The notes under the pieces: generated by a model | Told to the model about the DNA's origin: nothing | The model's input: only the letters and a program-made list of their open reading frames with translations | The model's database searches: none | Shown here: one piece after another, positions 47,224 through 59,020 of the stretch | Position numbering within the stretch: position 1 is the stretch's first letter | Layout of the letters: each line of letters opens with the position of its first letter | Position numbers and translations under genes: made by a program | Origin: Mycobacterium colombiense | GTDB lineage: Bacteria; Actinomycetota; Actinomycetes; Mycobacteriales; Mycobacteriaceae | Assembly (NCBI RefSeq): GCF_001672755.1 | Contig: NZ_LZKI01000073.1 | Coordinates: 159,801 to 223,800 of the forward strand | Direction of reading: 5' to 3' | DNA length: 64,000 bases

Positions 47224-47934
47224 GTGGTGCGCGGGCGAATCGCGTTCCTGGTGCTTGCGGCGGTGTGCGCCGTGACGGCCGGCTGCACCACCGTGGTCGG
47301 CGGCCGCGCGTCGCCCGCCGATACCTCCGGTCCTCTGCCCCAGACCCCGCTGACCGCCGCGGCGCTCGACGGGCTGCTGCTCGACACGGACCAGATCAAT
47401 TCCTTGCTCAGTGCGGGGATGCGGCTCCGCTACGGCGTGCAGGAGATGTGGGACTGGAGCTCGACTTTCAGCGACAAGAGCTGCCTAGCAATGGACGGCC
47501 CGGCCCAGGCAGCCGTCTACGCGGACACCGGCTGGACGGCGATGCGCGGCCAGCGCCTCGACGACAACTTCGACGACCCGGCGGTCCGCAACGACTCCGC
47601 GATCCAGGCCGTGATCGCCTACCCGTCCGCCCGGAAGGCCAACACCTTCTACGACGCCTCGGTGCGACGCTGGTTCGCCTGTGCCAATCGCAAGTTTTCC
47701 GAACGTCCCACGGGCAAGCCCGAAATCGTGTGGGCGGTGGGCGAGGCCCACAAGGTCGGGGGCACGCTCAGCACGTCCGAGGTTCAGGACAGCAGCGACG
47801 GCTGGACGTGCCAGCGTGCGCTGACCGCGCGCAACAACGTCGTCATCGACGTCGCCACCTGCGGCTCCTTCCTGCCCGGCGGGTCCGCGGTCGACCTCGC
47901 CGAGCAGATCGCGGCCAAGGTCAGCAAGCAGTAG
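47224..47934 (+). CDS. lppH: Lipoprotein with PknH-like extracellular sensor domain
   Basis: A 236-residue lipoprotein (Rv3576/LppH type). The lipobox is VTAGC with Cys21. The mature part has the PknH-like sensor-domain pattern: LLLDTDQINSLLSA, WSSTFSDKSCLAMDGP, FYDASVRRWFACANR, WTCQRALTARNNVVIDVATCG. The four cysteines probably form two disulfides. Its ligand is unknown. A TAAGCT element at 47184-47189 and a GGAGAGGG ribosome site precede the GTG start at 47224. Confidence 0.9.
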   Translation: MVRGRIAFLVLAAVCAVTAGCTTVVGGRASPADTSGPLPQTPLTAAALDGLLLDTDQINSLLSAGMRLRYGVQEMWDWSSTFSDKSCLAMDGPAQAAVYADTGWTAMRGQRLDDNFDDPAVRNDSAIQAVIAYPSARKANTFYDASVRRWFACANRKFSERPTGKPEIVWAVGEAHKVGGTLSTSEVQDSSDGWTCQRALTARNNVVIDVATCGSFLPGGSAVDLAEQIAAKVSKQ

Positions 47935-47983
47935 CCGGGCGCCGCACCGCCTCCTCGCCTACGCCGGCGCGACCGCGCCCCCA

Positions 47984-47989
47984 TAAGCT
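47984..47989 (+). promoter_or_regulatory. Leaderless -10 element of pxpA
   Basis: TAAGCT lies exactly 6 nt before the GTG start at 47996. The same 10-mer CATAAGCTGG occurs upstream of lppH at 47182-47191. Confidence 0.65.
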
Positions 47990-47995
47990 GGGCGG

Positions 47996-48754
47996 GTGGC
48001 CGGTATCGACCTCAACGCCGACCTGGGCGAGGGCTTCGGCGTCTGGCGCCTGGGTGACGACGACGCCATGCTCGGCATCGTCACGAGCGCCAACGTCGCG
48101 TGCGGCTTTCATGCGGGCGACCCCGCGGGCCTGTTGCGGGTATGCCGGTCGGCCGCCGCGCGTGGGGTCCGCATCGGGGCCCAGGTGAGCTATCGCGACC
48201 TGGCCGGGTTCGGCAGGCGCTTCATCGACGTCGCCGCCGAAGACCTGATCGCCGACGTGGTGTACCAGATCGGCGCGCTGCAGGCGATAGCGCACGCGGC
48301 CGGCTCGTCGGTGTGCTACGTCAAACCGCATGGCGCGCTGTACAACACGATCGTGACCCACACCGAGCAGGCCGCCGCCGTGGCCGAGGCGGTGCGCCTG
48401 GTGGACGCCGGGCTGCCGGTGCTGGGCATGGCGGGCTCGGCGTTTTTCGACGAAGCCGCCCGCCGCGAGTTACGCACGGTCGCGGAGGCTTTCGCCGACC
48501 GGGCGTATCGGCCCGACGGCCGGCTGGTGTCCCGCCGTGAGCAGGGCGCGGTGCTGGAAGACCCGGCGGAGATCGCCGACCGGGCTGCCGCCATGGTCAC
48601 CTCGGGGCGGGTCACCGCGACCGACGGCACACAACTCGCTTTGAAGGCGGAATCCGTTTGCGTGCATGGTGATTCGCCGGGAGCCGTGCAGATCGCCGCC
48701 GCCGTTCGCGACCGCCTCGAGGCGTCCGGCGTCGAGATCGGGGCCTTCTGCTGA
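47996..48754 (+). CDS. pxpA: 5-oxoprolinase subunit A, LamB/YcsF family
   Basis: A 252-residue LamB/YcsF protein. Signatures are [26 protein letters not shown], and VKPHGALYN. PxpA, together with PxpB and PxpC, converts 5-oxoproline to glutamate with ATP. No pxpB or pxpC is visible here, so it is an orphan in this window. The mRNA appears leaderless. Its stop overlaps the MBL hydrolase start (TGATG), which couples the two genes. Confidence 0.9.
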   Translation: MAGIDLNADLGEGFGVWRLGDDDAMLGIVTSANVACGFHAGDPAGLLRVCRSAAARGVRIGAQVSYRDLAGFGRRFIDVAAEDLIADVVYQIGALQAIAHAAGSSVCYVKPHGALYNTIVTHTEQAAAVAEAVRLVDAGLPVLGMAGSAFFDEAARRELRTVAEAFADRAYRPDGRLVSRREQGAVLEDPAEIADRAAAMVTSGRVTATDGTQLALKAESVCVHGDSPGAVQIAAAVRDRLEASGVEIGAFC

Positions 48755-49671
48755 TGCGGCTGAAACTCGGGCGCCCCGACATCGCGCGGTACGCGGACCG
48801 GTTCGACGCGCCCGCCGCCGCGCCCGGCGCGCCCTCGGTGACCTGGATGGGTGTGGCGACCCTGCTGATCGACGACGGCTCGTCGGCGTTGATGACCGAC
48901 GGATACTTCTCCCGGCCGAGCCTGGCCAGGGTCGCGGCCGGCAAGGTGGCGCCCTCGCCGGCCCGCGTCGACGGATGCCTTGCCCGGGCCAAGGTCTCGC
49001 GGCTGGCCGCGGTCATTCCGGTGCACACCCACATCGACCACGTGCTGGACTCGGCCCTGGTCGCCGATCGCACCGGCGCGCAGCTGGTCGGCGGGCTGTC
49101 CGCGGCCAATGTCGGGCGCGGGTACGGGCTGCCCGAAAACCGGATCGTCGTCGCGGTCGACGGTCAACCGATTCGGTTGGGCGCCTACGACGTCACCCTG
49201 ATCGAATCGCACCACTGCCCGCCCGACCGGTTCCCCGGCGTCATCGACGAACCGGTGACTCCGCCGGTCAAGGCGTCGGCCTATCGCTGCGGGGAATCCT
49301 GGTCGACGCTGGTGCATCACCTGCCGACCGACCGGCGGCTGCTGATCCAGGGCAGTGCCGGCTTCGTCAAGGGCGCCCTGGCCGGTCAACGAGCCGACGC
49401 CGTGTACCTGTCCGTCGGGCAGCTCGGGCTGCAGCCGCGGTCATACCTGGTCGACTACTGGACCGAGACGGTGCGGGCGGTGGGGGCCCGCCGGGTGATC
49501 CTCATCCACTGGGACGACTTTTTTCGCCCGCTGACAAAACCGTTGCGCGCCTTGCCCTATGCGGGTGACGATCTGAACGTCTCCGTCGGCATCCTCGATG
49601 AGCTGGCCGCACAGGACGGTGTCGCGGTCCACCTGCCCACGGTGTGGCGACGCGAAGACCCTTGGCAGTGA
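48754..49671 (+). CDS. Metallo-beta-lactamase-fold hydrolase, Rv3577 type
   Basis: A 305-residue MBL-fold protein. The metal-binding motif is VHTHIDHVLD (HxHxDH), then ESHHCPP and a C-terminal ILIHWDDFF. This layout resembles the UlaG/N-acyl-phosphatidylethanolamine-type hydrolases more than true beta-lactamases. The substrate is unknown. It overlaps pxpA at the start and is followed 13 bp later by arsB2. Confidence 0.85.
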   Translation: MRLKLGRPDIARYADRFDAPAAAPGAPSVTWMGVATLLIDDGSSALMTDGYFSRPSLARVAAGKVAPSPARVDGCLARAKVSRLAAVIPVHTHIDHVLDSALVADRTGAQLVGGLSAANVGRGYGLPENRIVVAVDGQPIRLGAYDVTLIESHHCPPDRFPGVIDEPVTPPVKASAYRCGESWSTLVHHLPTDRRLLIQGSAGFVKGALAGQRADAVYLSVGQLGLQPRSYLVDYWTETVRAVGARRVILIHWDDFFRPLTKPLRALPYAGDDLNVSVGILDELAAQDGVAVHLPTVWRREDPWQ

Positions 49672-49684
49672 AGCGGTTCTGACG

Positions 49685-50922
<1,238 letters not shown>

Positions 50923-50926
<4 letters not shown>

Positions 50927-53565
50927 GGCGCGGGCGGGCCGCAGGGGCCCGAGCGGATGATCGACGCCAGCTCCTCGCGCGACTGCGCCCCCACACGCTG
51001 GCAGGCCCGGTACACGTGGCCCTCCACGGTGCGCACCGACATCACCAGCTTCTCGGCGATCTCGCGATTGGACAGGCCGGCCACCACGAGTTCGATGACG
51101 GCGCGCTGTCGGCCGGACAATTTCAGGCCCGTGGGGGTGTGCAGCGCAGGAGTGTGCAGGCCACCGCACTCGTCGGCCAGCTCCCTGGCCAACGCCGCGG
51201 CGTACATTGCCCGGCGCCGGTGTTGGTGTTCGTCGAACACCACCGAGGCCTGCGCCGCCGCATCGGCGGCCGCGACCCGATCACCGATCCTCCGGTACGC
51301 CGCCGAGGCCGCCAGCAGGCCCTCCCCATCGCGGCCCGACAGCGCCTCCGCGTGCGACGCGACGGCGTCGGCCAGCGGCAGCGACAACGCGCCGGCCAGC
51401 TCCCGCGCCCGCGCCGCGTGCCCGGCGTCGCCCCACTGCGCCGCCGCCTGGATGCAGGCCAGCTCGTGGGTGGGCTGGCCACGGTCGCGGGCCAGCCGGG
51501 CCGCGTCCGTCGCGCATGCCACGGCCTCGCCCAGCCGGCCGCTCGCCGCCATCGCCCACCCCTCGGCCAGGGACATGGCGGTGTGCATGAACAGAAAGTC
51601 CGCCGGGACGCAGGACCGCGCCGCGGCGACCGCCTCGTTCGCATCGTCGGCCTGCCCGAGCTTCGCGTGCGCCTCGGCCAGCGCGAAATAGCTCGCTGGT
51701 CGCAAACCGGTTGTCACGTAGTGTATTTGAACCCCGGCCACCGCCTCATGTACCAGCCGGGCCGCCTCGGCGACGGCGCCGTGAGCCAGCTCGGCGGTGC
51801 CGGACAGCAGGGCGAGGTTCGCATACGCAAGGCCGGGGATGTCACGGGAAGATTCGGCCAGTTGTCTTGCTGTGCCGACATATTCATCGATCCGACCGGT
51901 CAACCGGCAGGCACGACCGTAGACGGCGCCGAACCAGAACCGCATATGCGACGCCTGAAACGACGTCGTCGCCCGCCGCAGCGTCTGCTCGGCCACGCCG
52001 GCAAGCTCGTCGACCTGGCCCAGCGCCCCCATCGCCATGATCAACGCGAGCGAGGCCATCATCGTGTGGAAGCCGGGCAGGTCGGGAAAATTCAAGGCGG
52101 CCTTGGCATTTGCTACGGCGGTCTCGCAGCGTGCCGCCACCGCATCCAGGCACGCCTGCACCGCCAACCGCTCCGCCCGCTGGGCGGGGGTCTCGGAGTC
52201 AAGCGCGACAAGTCCGTCGAGGATTTCGACCGCGCCGCGGGGGTCGAAGAGATTCCACATCAGGTTGGCCGCCCGCACGGTCGCCCAGTGATGGCCGTCG
52301 GGCAGGTCGCTGTCGGCCATCGCGCGCAGCGCCGCCTCGGCCAGCTCGCCCCGTCCCAGCAGCGCCAGGTTCATGGCCCGCACCCCCGCCGCCCCGGGCG
52401 CACCGGCTTCCGTTGCGGCGGTGGCGAACCGGTCGGCCAGATCCAGATCCAGCAGGGTCATCGCATGCCGCGCCGATTCCAGGTACAGCCCAGGGTCGGC
52501 ATCGAGGTCCGACTCGAGGCGCAGCAACGCGCGGCGCACCGTGGCCTGCATGTCGGCGTCGCCCTCGTCGCCCAGCCGCGCCGCCAGCCTGCCGCGAATC
52601 TCCGACAGATACAGCTCGCCGGCGCTCGCGCGGCGCAGCTCACCGAACAGCGGGTGGGCAAGTCTGGCCGTCAAACCGGCGCCGGTGCGTTCGATGCTCA
52701 CCAGGCCCATCCGCTCGGCTGCCGCCAAGTCGCTGCGCCGCGCCAGATCGCACAGCACCTCGACGGCCAGCGGCTCACACTGCGACAACGTGTCGATCAC
52801 CATCGCCACTTCCGGGCTGAGCCGCCCCATCTGACGGCCCACCGTTTCGGACAGGCTCGCCGAGACCGCAACGTCGCCGTCCCACATCCATACCCCGGCC
52901 GTCTTACACATCCGCCCGGCGGCCACCTGATCCGCCAGCAGCTGCCGCAGGAACAGCGCGTTGCCACCGGTCAGCTTCTGGAACCGCGCCGCGCTGCGCG
53001 CATCGACCGGACCGTCCAGCGTGCTCTCGATGACCTCGCGTGTCGTCGCGGCCGAAAACGGTTTGAGGTCAATCCTTTCCAACAACCCGTCTTTCCACAG
53101 TGCCGTCACCGCGTCCGGTTCGTCGAGGCCGATGCGTACGGTGACCACCAGCCGGACCCCACCCGACTGCGCCAACTGGTGGACGACCATCGCGGACAAT
53201 CCGTCCAACAGGTGCGCGTCGTCGACCCCGATCAGCACGCGGCGTTGACGCTGTTGCGCGACAAACGAATTGATCACCCGTCGCACATCGGTCAAAGGAT
53301 CCGACTGCGCCTCATTCAGAGCCTCGGTCATCGACCCGATGAACGCGCCCAGCGGCAGGGCCTGCGCCGAGTCGGTGCCGACGATCCACCTGGTCCGCTC
53401 CCCCGACGCCTCGGCGCGCCGCAGCACCTCGTGGGCGAGCCAGGTCTTGCCCACCCCGGGGGCTCCGGCGATCACCACGCCCGTGCGGTTGCCGCCCGCA
53501 CTCAGGGCACGGCGAATGATTCCCAATTCGCTGGCCCGCCCGGCCAGCGGCTCGGTGCCGATCAT
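50923..53565 (-). CDS. Large LuxR-family (LAL) ATP-binding regulator
   Basis: An 880-residue LAL regulator. An N-terminal P-loop NTPase has Walker A VIAGAPGVGKTWLAHE and Walker B VLIGVDDAHLLDG. A long TPR-like helical middle runs from about residue 330 to 780. The C-terminal LuxR HTH is LSGRQRAVIELVVAGLSNREIAEKLVMSVRTVEGHVYRACQRVG. Such proteins activate transcription in response to a small effector. I start at the ATG at 53565 because TATAGT lies 6 nt upstream on the minus strand. An ATG at 53592 adds nine residues but would put the promoter inside the gene. It is not at this locus in M. tuberculosis. Confidence 0.9.
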
Positions 53566-53571
53566 TCGGCG

Positions 53572-53577
53572 ACTATA
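53572..53577 (-). promoter_or_regulatory. Leaderless -10 element of the LAL regulator
   Basis: Minus-strand TATAGT followed by 6 nt and ATG. It has the same hexamer and spacing as the satD-like gene. Confidence 0.65.
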
Positions 53578-53735
53578 ACGGGCCGCGGCCATCGCCCGGG
53601 GCCGCTTTGTCGGCGTTCGCTGGCATCGCGAGTAGCCGGCCCGGGGCGGTGGCGTAGTCGACTACGCTGTCGGCCCCCGTTTCGCCCCATGAGCATGGTG
53701 CTCGTCGGGTACGCGCTCAGCACAGGCGGTGGGCT

Positions 53736-55145
53736 ATGGCAAGGACGGGCAACCACGCGGTGGTATTGGGAGCGAGCATGGCCGGTTTGACGGCCGCGCG
53801 ATCGCTCAGCGAGTTCTTCGCCACGGTCACGGTGGTGGAGCGCGATCCGCTGCCCGACATCCCTCCCGAAACGGCCTGCGCTCGCCGCGGTGTGCCGCAG
53901 GGTCGCCACCTGCACGGTCTGCTGCCTCGCGGCGCCCAGGCGCTCGAGCATCTGTTTCCCGGCGTCCTCGATGCGATGGTCATCGACGGCGCGCATCACC
54001 TGGATGGCCGTGATCTCTCGCAGCTGTACTACTGCTTGGGCGACCATCTGATGGTGCGTTCGGGGGGCGCGCCTTCGTTCGCCGCATATCTGGCCACCCG
54101 GCCGTTCCTCGAGGAGCATGTCCGAGCGCGACTGCGGCGGATCCCCGCCGTCACGCTGCTCGACGAGCACGACATCGTGGATTTGACCACGACATCGGAC
54201 CGCAGACGGGTGACCGGCGTCCGGGTGGTCGACCGTCGCACCCGCCACGACGTCACGCTGGGCGCGGACTTGGTGCTCGATGCCACCGGGCGCGGCGCGC
54301 GCACCCCGGCGTGGCTGACCGCGCTGGGCTACCAGCGGCCGGCCGAGATTCATGTGCCGGTACAGCTGACCTACGTGAGCCAACGCCTGCGCATGGCGCC
54401 GGACGCGCTGCACGAATTCGGTTTCATCGTCGCAGCGGTGCCGGGCCGGCCGCGCGGGCTGGGCATGTTGCGCTCGGAGAACGACACCTGGATGTTCACC
54501 GTGTACGGCATAGCGGGCCATGCACCGCAGCCGGACCTGGCATCGATGTGCGAGTTCGTCGAGGACTGCGCACCCGCCCACCTGCTGGCCGCGGTCCGAG
54601 CCGCCGAACCCATCGGCGAGCCCACCCGGCACGGTCAGCCGTCCAGCCAGTGGCGCCGTTACGACCAGATGCAACGCTTCCCGGAAGGCCTGCTGGTGAT
54701 GGGCGATGCGATCTGCAGCTTCAACCCGATCTACGGTCAAGGCATGACGGTCGCCGCGCTGGAGGCGCTGGCGCTGCGCGACTGCCTGTCCGAGGGCGCA
54801 AAAGATTTGGCGCGGCGATTCTTCCGGGCCGCCGCGGTGCCGATCCGCCAGGCGTGGGAGCTGTCGGCGAACCCGGACCTGTGTCTGCCCGAGATCGAGG
54901 GCACGCCACCGCTGCTCACCCGGCTGCTCAACGGCTATATCGATCGCATACTCACCGCGACCGAATACGACGCCGTCGCGGTCGATCGGTTCGTCAGGGT
55001 CACCGCACTTCTCGATCCCGCTTCCCGGCTGCTGCGCCCGGGCATGATGTGGCGGGCCGCGTGCGCGAACCTTCGCCGACCGCGGCGCGGCGACGACCGG
55101 CCGGCTCACGACAGCGGCGAACTGGCCGGCAGCGCCGCGCGCTAG
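53736..55145 (+). CDS. FAD-dependent oxidoreductase/monooxygenase-like protein
   Basis: A 469-residue flavoprotein. The N-terminal dinucleotide fold is HAVVLGASMAGLTAARSLSEFFATVTVVERD. A second FAD motif in the class A monooxygenase style is LVMGDAICSFNPIYGQGMTVAALEALAL. It resembles the geranylgeranyl-reductase/squalene-epoxidase-like FAD proteins common in actinobacterial secondary metabolism. The substrate is unknown. It is divergent from the LAL regulator, separated by 170 bp, and is a plausible target of it. Its stop overlaps the convergent GDPD stop (CTAG, 55142-55145). Confidence 0.82.
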   Translation: MARTGNHAVVLGASMAGLTAARSLSEFFATVTVVERDPLPDIPPETACARRGVPQGRHLHGLLPRGAQALEHLFPGVLDAMVIDGAHHLDGRDLSQLYYCLGDHLMVRSGGAPSFAAYLATRPFLEEHVRARLRRIPAVTLLDEHDIVDLTTTSDRRRVTGVRVVDRRTRHDVTLGADLVLDATGRGARTPAWLTALGYQRPAEIHVPVQLTYVSQRLRMAPDALHEFGFIVAAVPGRPRGLGMLRSENDTWMFTVYGIAGHAPQPDLASMCEFVEDCAPAHLLAAVRAAEPIGEPTRHGQPSSQWRRYDQMQRFPEGLLVMGDAICSFNPIYGQGMTVAALEALALRDCLSEGAKDLARRFFRAAAVPIRQAWELSANPDLCLPEIEGTPPLLTRLLNGYIDRILTATEYDAVAVDRFVRVTALLDPASRLLRPGMMWRAACANLRRPRRGDDRPAHDSGELAGSAAR

Positions 55146-56134
55146 CCCCGCCGGTAGGCCGGCGGCAACGGCATCGCCAGTTCGGCGAGCACGCCGCGCA
55201 GCAGCGTCGGATAGTCGGTGATGATGCCGTCGACCCCGTATCCGATCTGCTGACGCATGGCGGTGGTGTCATCAACGGTCCACGGAATCACCTTGAGTCC
55301 CAACGCATGTGCGCGGCCGACGTATGCTGGACCGGTGACCAGTCGATAATCCGGTGAGACGATGCCGGCGCCCACCAGCCTCGCGCCGATCAGCGGATCG
55401 CCGATGAGCGTGGCGTTTTCGCCGGCCAGCCAGGGCGAGTCCGGTGCCCAGGTGTGCCCGTCGTAAAGGGCCGCCAATGGAATTGACGGTTCGGCGCGCC
55501 GCACCAGCGGCAGGGTCCGCCAGTCGAAGCTCTGGATCTCTACCCGGTCGATCTTGCCCGCGGACCTGACGGCGGCCAGAATCACGTCGACGAACTCCTG
55601 CGGCTCGGCCGACGCGCCGGGCCGGTCGGCCTCCACCTTGGTTTCGATGTTGTAGCGGATCCCGTCGGCGCGGTAGGAGTCGGCGAGCGCGAAAACCTGC
55701 GGCAGCGTCGCTATCTTGTTGCCCCGCACCACCTCGGCCCGGGGATACTCATCGAGCAGGCGGCCGCAGTCCAGGGTGTTGACCTGCGCCGCGGTGAGTT
55801 CGTGCACGAGCTTGCCGACGTACGGGTAGTGGGGGTCACCGGCGAACGCGGGCGCGGTGTCGGCGCACTTCTCGGCCTGGATCATCGGGTCATGCCACAC
55901 CAGCGGTTGCCGGTCCGCGGTCAGGACGACGTCGAGTTCCAATGTGGTGACGCCCAATTCGAGCGCCTTGGCGAACCCGCGCAGCGACTCCTCGGTGGTC
56001 TCCCCGCGCCCCCCGCGGTGGGCCTGCAGGTCGAAGTCGGTCGCCTGGGCCCGGCCGACGCCGACCGGCCACAGCGCGACCGCCAGCATCAGCGCTCCCA
56101 GCGCCGCTAGAAGGCGCGCGGGCCGGCCGGGCAC
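55142..56134 (-). CDS. Secreted glycerophosphodiester phosphodiesterase
   Basis: A 330-residue GDPD with an N-terminal signal peptide (LLAALGALMLAVALWPVGVGRAQA). Catalytic segments are LQAHRGGRGETTEES (His-Arg), ELDVVLTADRQPLVWHDP (Glu-Asp and His) and YNIETKVE. It probably releases glycerol 3-phosphate from glycerophosphodiesters outside the cytoplasm. The GTG start has AGGAG upstream. Five bases separate it from the rlmB-like gene upstream, so the two may be co-transcribed. Confidence 0.9.
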   Translation of the reverse strand: MPGRPARLLAALGALMLAVALWPVGVGRAQATDFDLQAHRGGRGETTEESLRGFAKALELGVTTLELDVVLTADRQPLVWHDPMIQAEKCADTAPAFAGDPHYPYVGKLVHELTAAQVNTLDCGRLLDEYPRAEVVRGNKIATLPQVFALADSYRADGIRYNIETKVEADRPGASAEPQEFVDVILAAVRSAGKIDRVEIQSFDWRTLPLVRRAEPSIPLAALYDGHTWAPDSPWLAGENATLIGDPLIGARLVGAGIVSPDYRLVTGPAYVGRAHALGLKVIPWTVDDTTAMRQQIGYGVDGIITDYPTLLRGVLAELAMPLPPAYRRG

Positions 56135-56139
56135 CGGGG

Positions 56140-57072
56140 TTAACTCCTGCGCTGGCGGGTGATTTCGGCGAGTACCACGCCGGCGGCCACCGACGCGTTG
56201 AGCGATTCGGTGTTTCCGGCCATCGGGATGGACACGACTTCGTCGCAGTTCTGCCGCACCAACCGCGACAGTCCCTTGCCTTCCGAGCCCACGACGACCA
56301 CCAGTGGATCGGTGCCGTCGATGTCGTCGAGCGTGGTTTCACCGCCGGCATCCAGACCGATCACCCGCAGGCCGCGGCCGGCCCAATCCGTCAGTGTCCG
56401 ATTGAGATTCGTGGCGCGTGCCACCGGGATGCGGGCCGCTGCCCCGGCGCTGGTGCGCCAGGCCACCGCCGTCACCGAGGCCGACCGGCGCTGCGGGATC
56501 AGCACCCCGTGGCCGCCGAATGCCGCCACCGAACGGACGATCGCGCCCAGGTTGCGGGGATCGGAGATGTTGTCCAGCGCGACCAGCAGCGCCGGCGGCG
56601 AGGCGAGTGCGTCGGCGACCAGGTCGTCGGGGTGGGCGTAGTTGTAGGGCGGCACCTGCAACGCGATCCCCTGATGCAGGTGGTTGCTGGTCATCCGGTC
56701 CAGATCGGTACGCGTTACCTCGAGGATGGAGATGCCCAAATCTGCTGCGCGGGTGACGGATTCGGTGAGCCGTTCGTCGGCCTCGGTGCCCAGCGCCACG
56801 TAGAGCGCGGTGGCCGGAACCCCCGCGCGCAGGCATTCGAGCACCGGGTTGCGGCCCAGCACCGTCTCGGCTTCGTCGGTGCGGCCCCGCGCCGGCCGAC
56901 GGCTCTGGGCCTTGGCGCGCTTGGCGGCCGGATGGTTAGGGCGCATATGCGCGGGCGGGGTGGGGCCGCGTCCTTCCAGGCCGCGGCGGCGCTGGCCCCC
57001 CGAACCCACGGTCGGGCCCTTCTTGGTGCCCTCTTTGCGGATCGCCCCACGGCGACGCGAGTTGCCGGCCAT
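56140..57072 (-). CDS. rlmB: TrmH-family 23S rRNA 2'-O-methyltransferase
   Basis: A 310-residue SPOUT methyltransferase (Rv3579c type). A basic N-terminal extension of about 70 residues precedes a substrate-binding domain ([14 protein letters not shown]). The SPOUT motifs follow: [35 protein letters not shown] and [20 protein letters not shown]. It methylates a ribose in 23S rRNA; the rlmB symbol reflects the family, and the exact nucleotide is not proven here. It ends one base from cysS (57073) and belongs to the cysS-ispF-ispD-carD gene string. Confidence 0.9.
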   Translation of the reverse strand: MAGNSRRRGAIRKEGTKKGPTVGSGGQRRRGLEGRGPTPPAHMRPNHPAAKRAKAQSRRPARGRTDEAETVLGRNPVLECLRAGVPATALYVALGTEADERLTESVTRAADLGISILEVTRTDLDRMTSNHLHQGIALQVPPYNYAHPDDLVADALASPPALLVALDNISDPRNLGAIVRSVAAFGGHGVLIPQRRSASVTAVAWRTSAGAAARIPVARATNLNRTLTDWAGRGLRVIGLDAGGETTLDDIDGTDPLVVVVGSEGKGLSRLVRQNCDEVVSIPMAGNTESLNASVAAGVVLAEITRQRRS

Positions 57073-58491
57073 CTACTTGTCGCGCTTTTCTTCGTGGGCC
57101 AAAAGCTCCCACTGCGGCCCGTCGGCGGTATCGGTGACTTCGATGCCGGCGTACTTGAGCCGGTCGCGGATCTCGTCCGCGAGCGCCCAGTTGCGTTCCT
57201 GGCGCGCCTTCTGCCGGTTCTCCAGTTCCGCCTGGACCAGCACGTCGACGGCGGCCAGCGCCGCCGACGTCTCGTCGCGGGTTTCCCAGCGTTCGTCCAG
57301 CGGGTCGCAGCCCAGGATGCCCATCATCGCGCGGAGCGCGCCGGCGTGTCGCAGCGCGCCTTCGTGATCGCCGGAGTCCAGCGCCCGGTTGCCTTCGGCG
57401 CGCGCCTGGTGCACCTCGGCCAGTGCGGCGGGCACCGCCAGGTCGTCGTTGAGCGCGTCGGCGAACTTCTGCGTCCACTGACCGGGCTCGACGCCACCGA
57501 CCCGCACCCGTACGCGGTGCAGAAATTCCTCAACGCCGACATAGGCTTTCACGGCGTCCTGCAGGGCGTTGTCGGAGAATTCCAACATCGACCGGTAATG
57601 TGCGCTGCCCAGGTAGTAGCGCAGTTCGGCGGGGCGCACCCGCTGCAGCAACGCCGGTATGGCCAGCACGTTGCCCAGCGACTTGCTCATCTTCTCGCCG
57701 CCCATCGTCACCCAGCCGTTGTGCAGCCAGTAGCGGGCGAAGCCGTCGCCGGCAGCGCGGCTCTGGGCAATCTCGTTCTCGTGGTGCGGGAAGACCAAGT
57801 CCATTCCGCCGCAATGGATGTCGAATTCCGGTCCCAGATACGTGCGGGCCATCGCGGAGCATTCCAGGTGCCAGCCCGGGCGTCCGCGGCCCCACGGGGT
57901 GGGCCAGGACGGCTCGCCGGGCTTGGCGGCCTTCCACAGCGTGAAGTCGCGCTGATCGCGTTTGCAGGTCGCGACGCCTTCGCCCTGGTGGACGTCGTCG
58001 ATCTTGTGCCCGGACAGCCGCCCGTACTCCGGGTAACTGAGCACGTTGAAGTAGACGTCGCCGCCGGCGGCGTAGGCGTGATCGGTTTCGATCAGCCGTC
58101 CCATTAATTCGACCATCTGAGTGATGTGCCCGGTGGCTCGCGGCTCGGCCGACGGCGGCAGCACGTCCAGGGCGTCGTAGGCGGCGCTGAAGGCACGCTC
58201 GTAGGTGGCCGCCCATTCCCACCACGGCCGGCCCGCCGCGGCGGCCTTGTTGAGGATCTTGTCGTCGATGTCGGTGACGTTGCGGATGAACGCGACGTCG
58301 CAGCCGCGCGCGATCAGCCATCGGCGCAGGATGTCGAAGGCCACGCCGCTGCGGACATGGCCGATGTGCGGCAGGCCCTGGACGGTGGCGCCACACAGGT
58401 AGATGGAGACGTGACCCTCGCGCAGCGGGACGAAATCACGCACGGCACCGGCCGCCGTGTCGTGTAGCCGCAAGCGGGCGCGATCGGTCAC
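57073..58491 (-). CDS. cysS: Cysteinyl-tRNA synthetase
   Basis: A 472-residue class I synthetase (469 in M. tuberculosis). The HIGH-like motif is GLPHIGHV. The zinc-binding Cys are in [18 protein letters not shown] and the H in [11 protein letters not shown]. The KMSKS motif is [10 protein letters not shown]. It charges tRNA-Cys. The GTG at 58491 gives the conserved start [12 protein letters not shown]; a longer frame would overlap the region before ispF. Confidence 0.97.
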   Translation of the reverse strand: MTDRARLRLHDTAAGAVRDFVPLREGHVSIYLCGATVQGLPHIGHVRSGVAFDILRRWLIARGCDVAFIRNVTDIDDKILNKAAAAGRPWWEWAATYERAFSAAYDALDVLPPSAEPRATGHITQMVELMGRLIETDHAYAAGGDVYFNVLSYPEYGRLSGHKIDDVHQGEGVATCKRDQRDFTLWKAAKPGEPSWPTPWGRGRPGWHLECSAMARTYLGPEFDIHCGGMDLVFPHHENEIAQSRAAGDGFARYWLHNGWVTMGGEKMSKSLGNVLAIPALLQRVRPAELRYYLGSAHYRSMLEFSDNALQDAVKAYVGVEEFLHRVRVRVGGVEPGQWTQKFADALNDDLAVPAALAEVHQARAEGNRALDSGDHEGALRHAGALRAMMGILGCDPLDERWETRDETSAALAAVDVLVQAELENRQKARQERNWALADEIRDRLKYAGIEVTDTADGPQWELLAHEEKRDK

Positions 58492-58540
58492 GACGTGCCA
58501 GCTTACCGGGTAGTTCCCCGGCACCCGGCGCTGCGCGGGC

Positions 58541-59020
58541 TTACCCGGCGGGGACCACCAACGCGGTGGCGATGGCGGCGAGGCCCTCACCGCGTCCGGT
58601 CAGCCCCAACCCGTCGGTCGTCGTCGCCGACACCGAGACCGGCGCGCCGAGCAATTCCGACAACACCCGCTGCGCCTCGTCCCGACGCGGACCGACCTTC
58701 GGCCGGTTCCCGATGACCTGCACGCCGGCGTTGCCGACCCGGAAGCCGTGCTGCGACACCAGATCCGCGACATGGCGCAGCATGTCGGCGCCGCTGACGC
58801 CCTTCCAGCGCGGATCGCCGACCCCGAATACCGCCCCCACGTCGCCCAGCCCGGAGGCCGAGAGCACCGCGTCGCACAGCGCGTGCGCCCCGACGTCGCC
58901 GTCGGAATGGCCGGCACAGCCGTCAGCGTCGGCGAAAAGCAGCCCCAGCAGCCAGCACGGCCGCCCGGGTTCGATCGGGTGCACGTCGACGCCAAGCCCC
59001 ACCCTGGGCAGCGCGTTCAC
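58541..59020 (-). CDS. ispF: 2-C-methyl-D-erythritol 2,4-cyclodiphosphate synthase
   Basis: A 159-residue MEP-pathway enzyme. Metal ligands are Asp12 and His14 (GVDVHPI) and the His in [15 protein letters not shown]; the C-terminal [14 protein letters not shown] is also conserved. It closes the cyclodiphosphate ring on the route to isoprenoids. The GTG start overlaps the ispD TGA (GTGA). Confidence 0.97.
   Translation of the reverse strand: MNALPRVGLGVDVHPIEPGRPCWLLGLLFADADGCAGHSDGDVGAHALCDAVLSASGLGDVGAVFGVGDPRWKGVSGADMLRHVADLVSQHGFRVGNAGVQVIGNRPKVGPRRDEAQRVLSELLGAPVSVSATTTDGLGLTGRGEGLAAIATALVVPAG

Noticed and set aside
54311..55357. Alternative plus-strand frame running through the FAD oxidoreductase into the GDPD gene
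   Set aside because: The product has no recognisable domain. The competing frames carry FAD motifs and GDPD catalytic residues.
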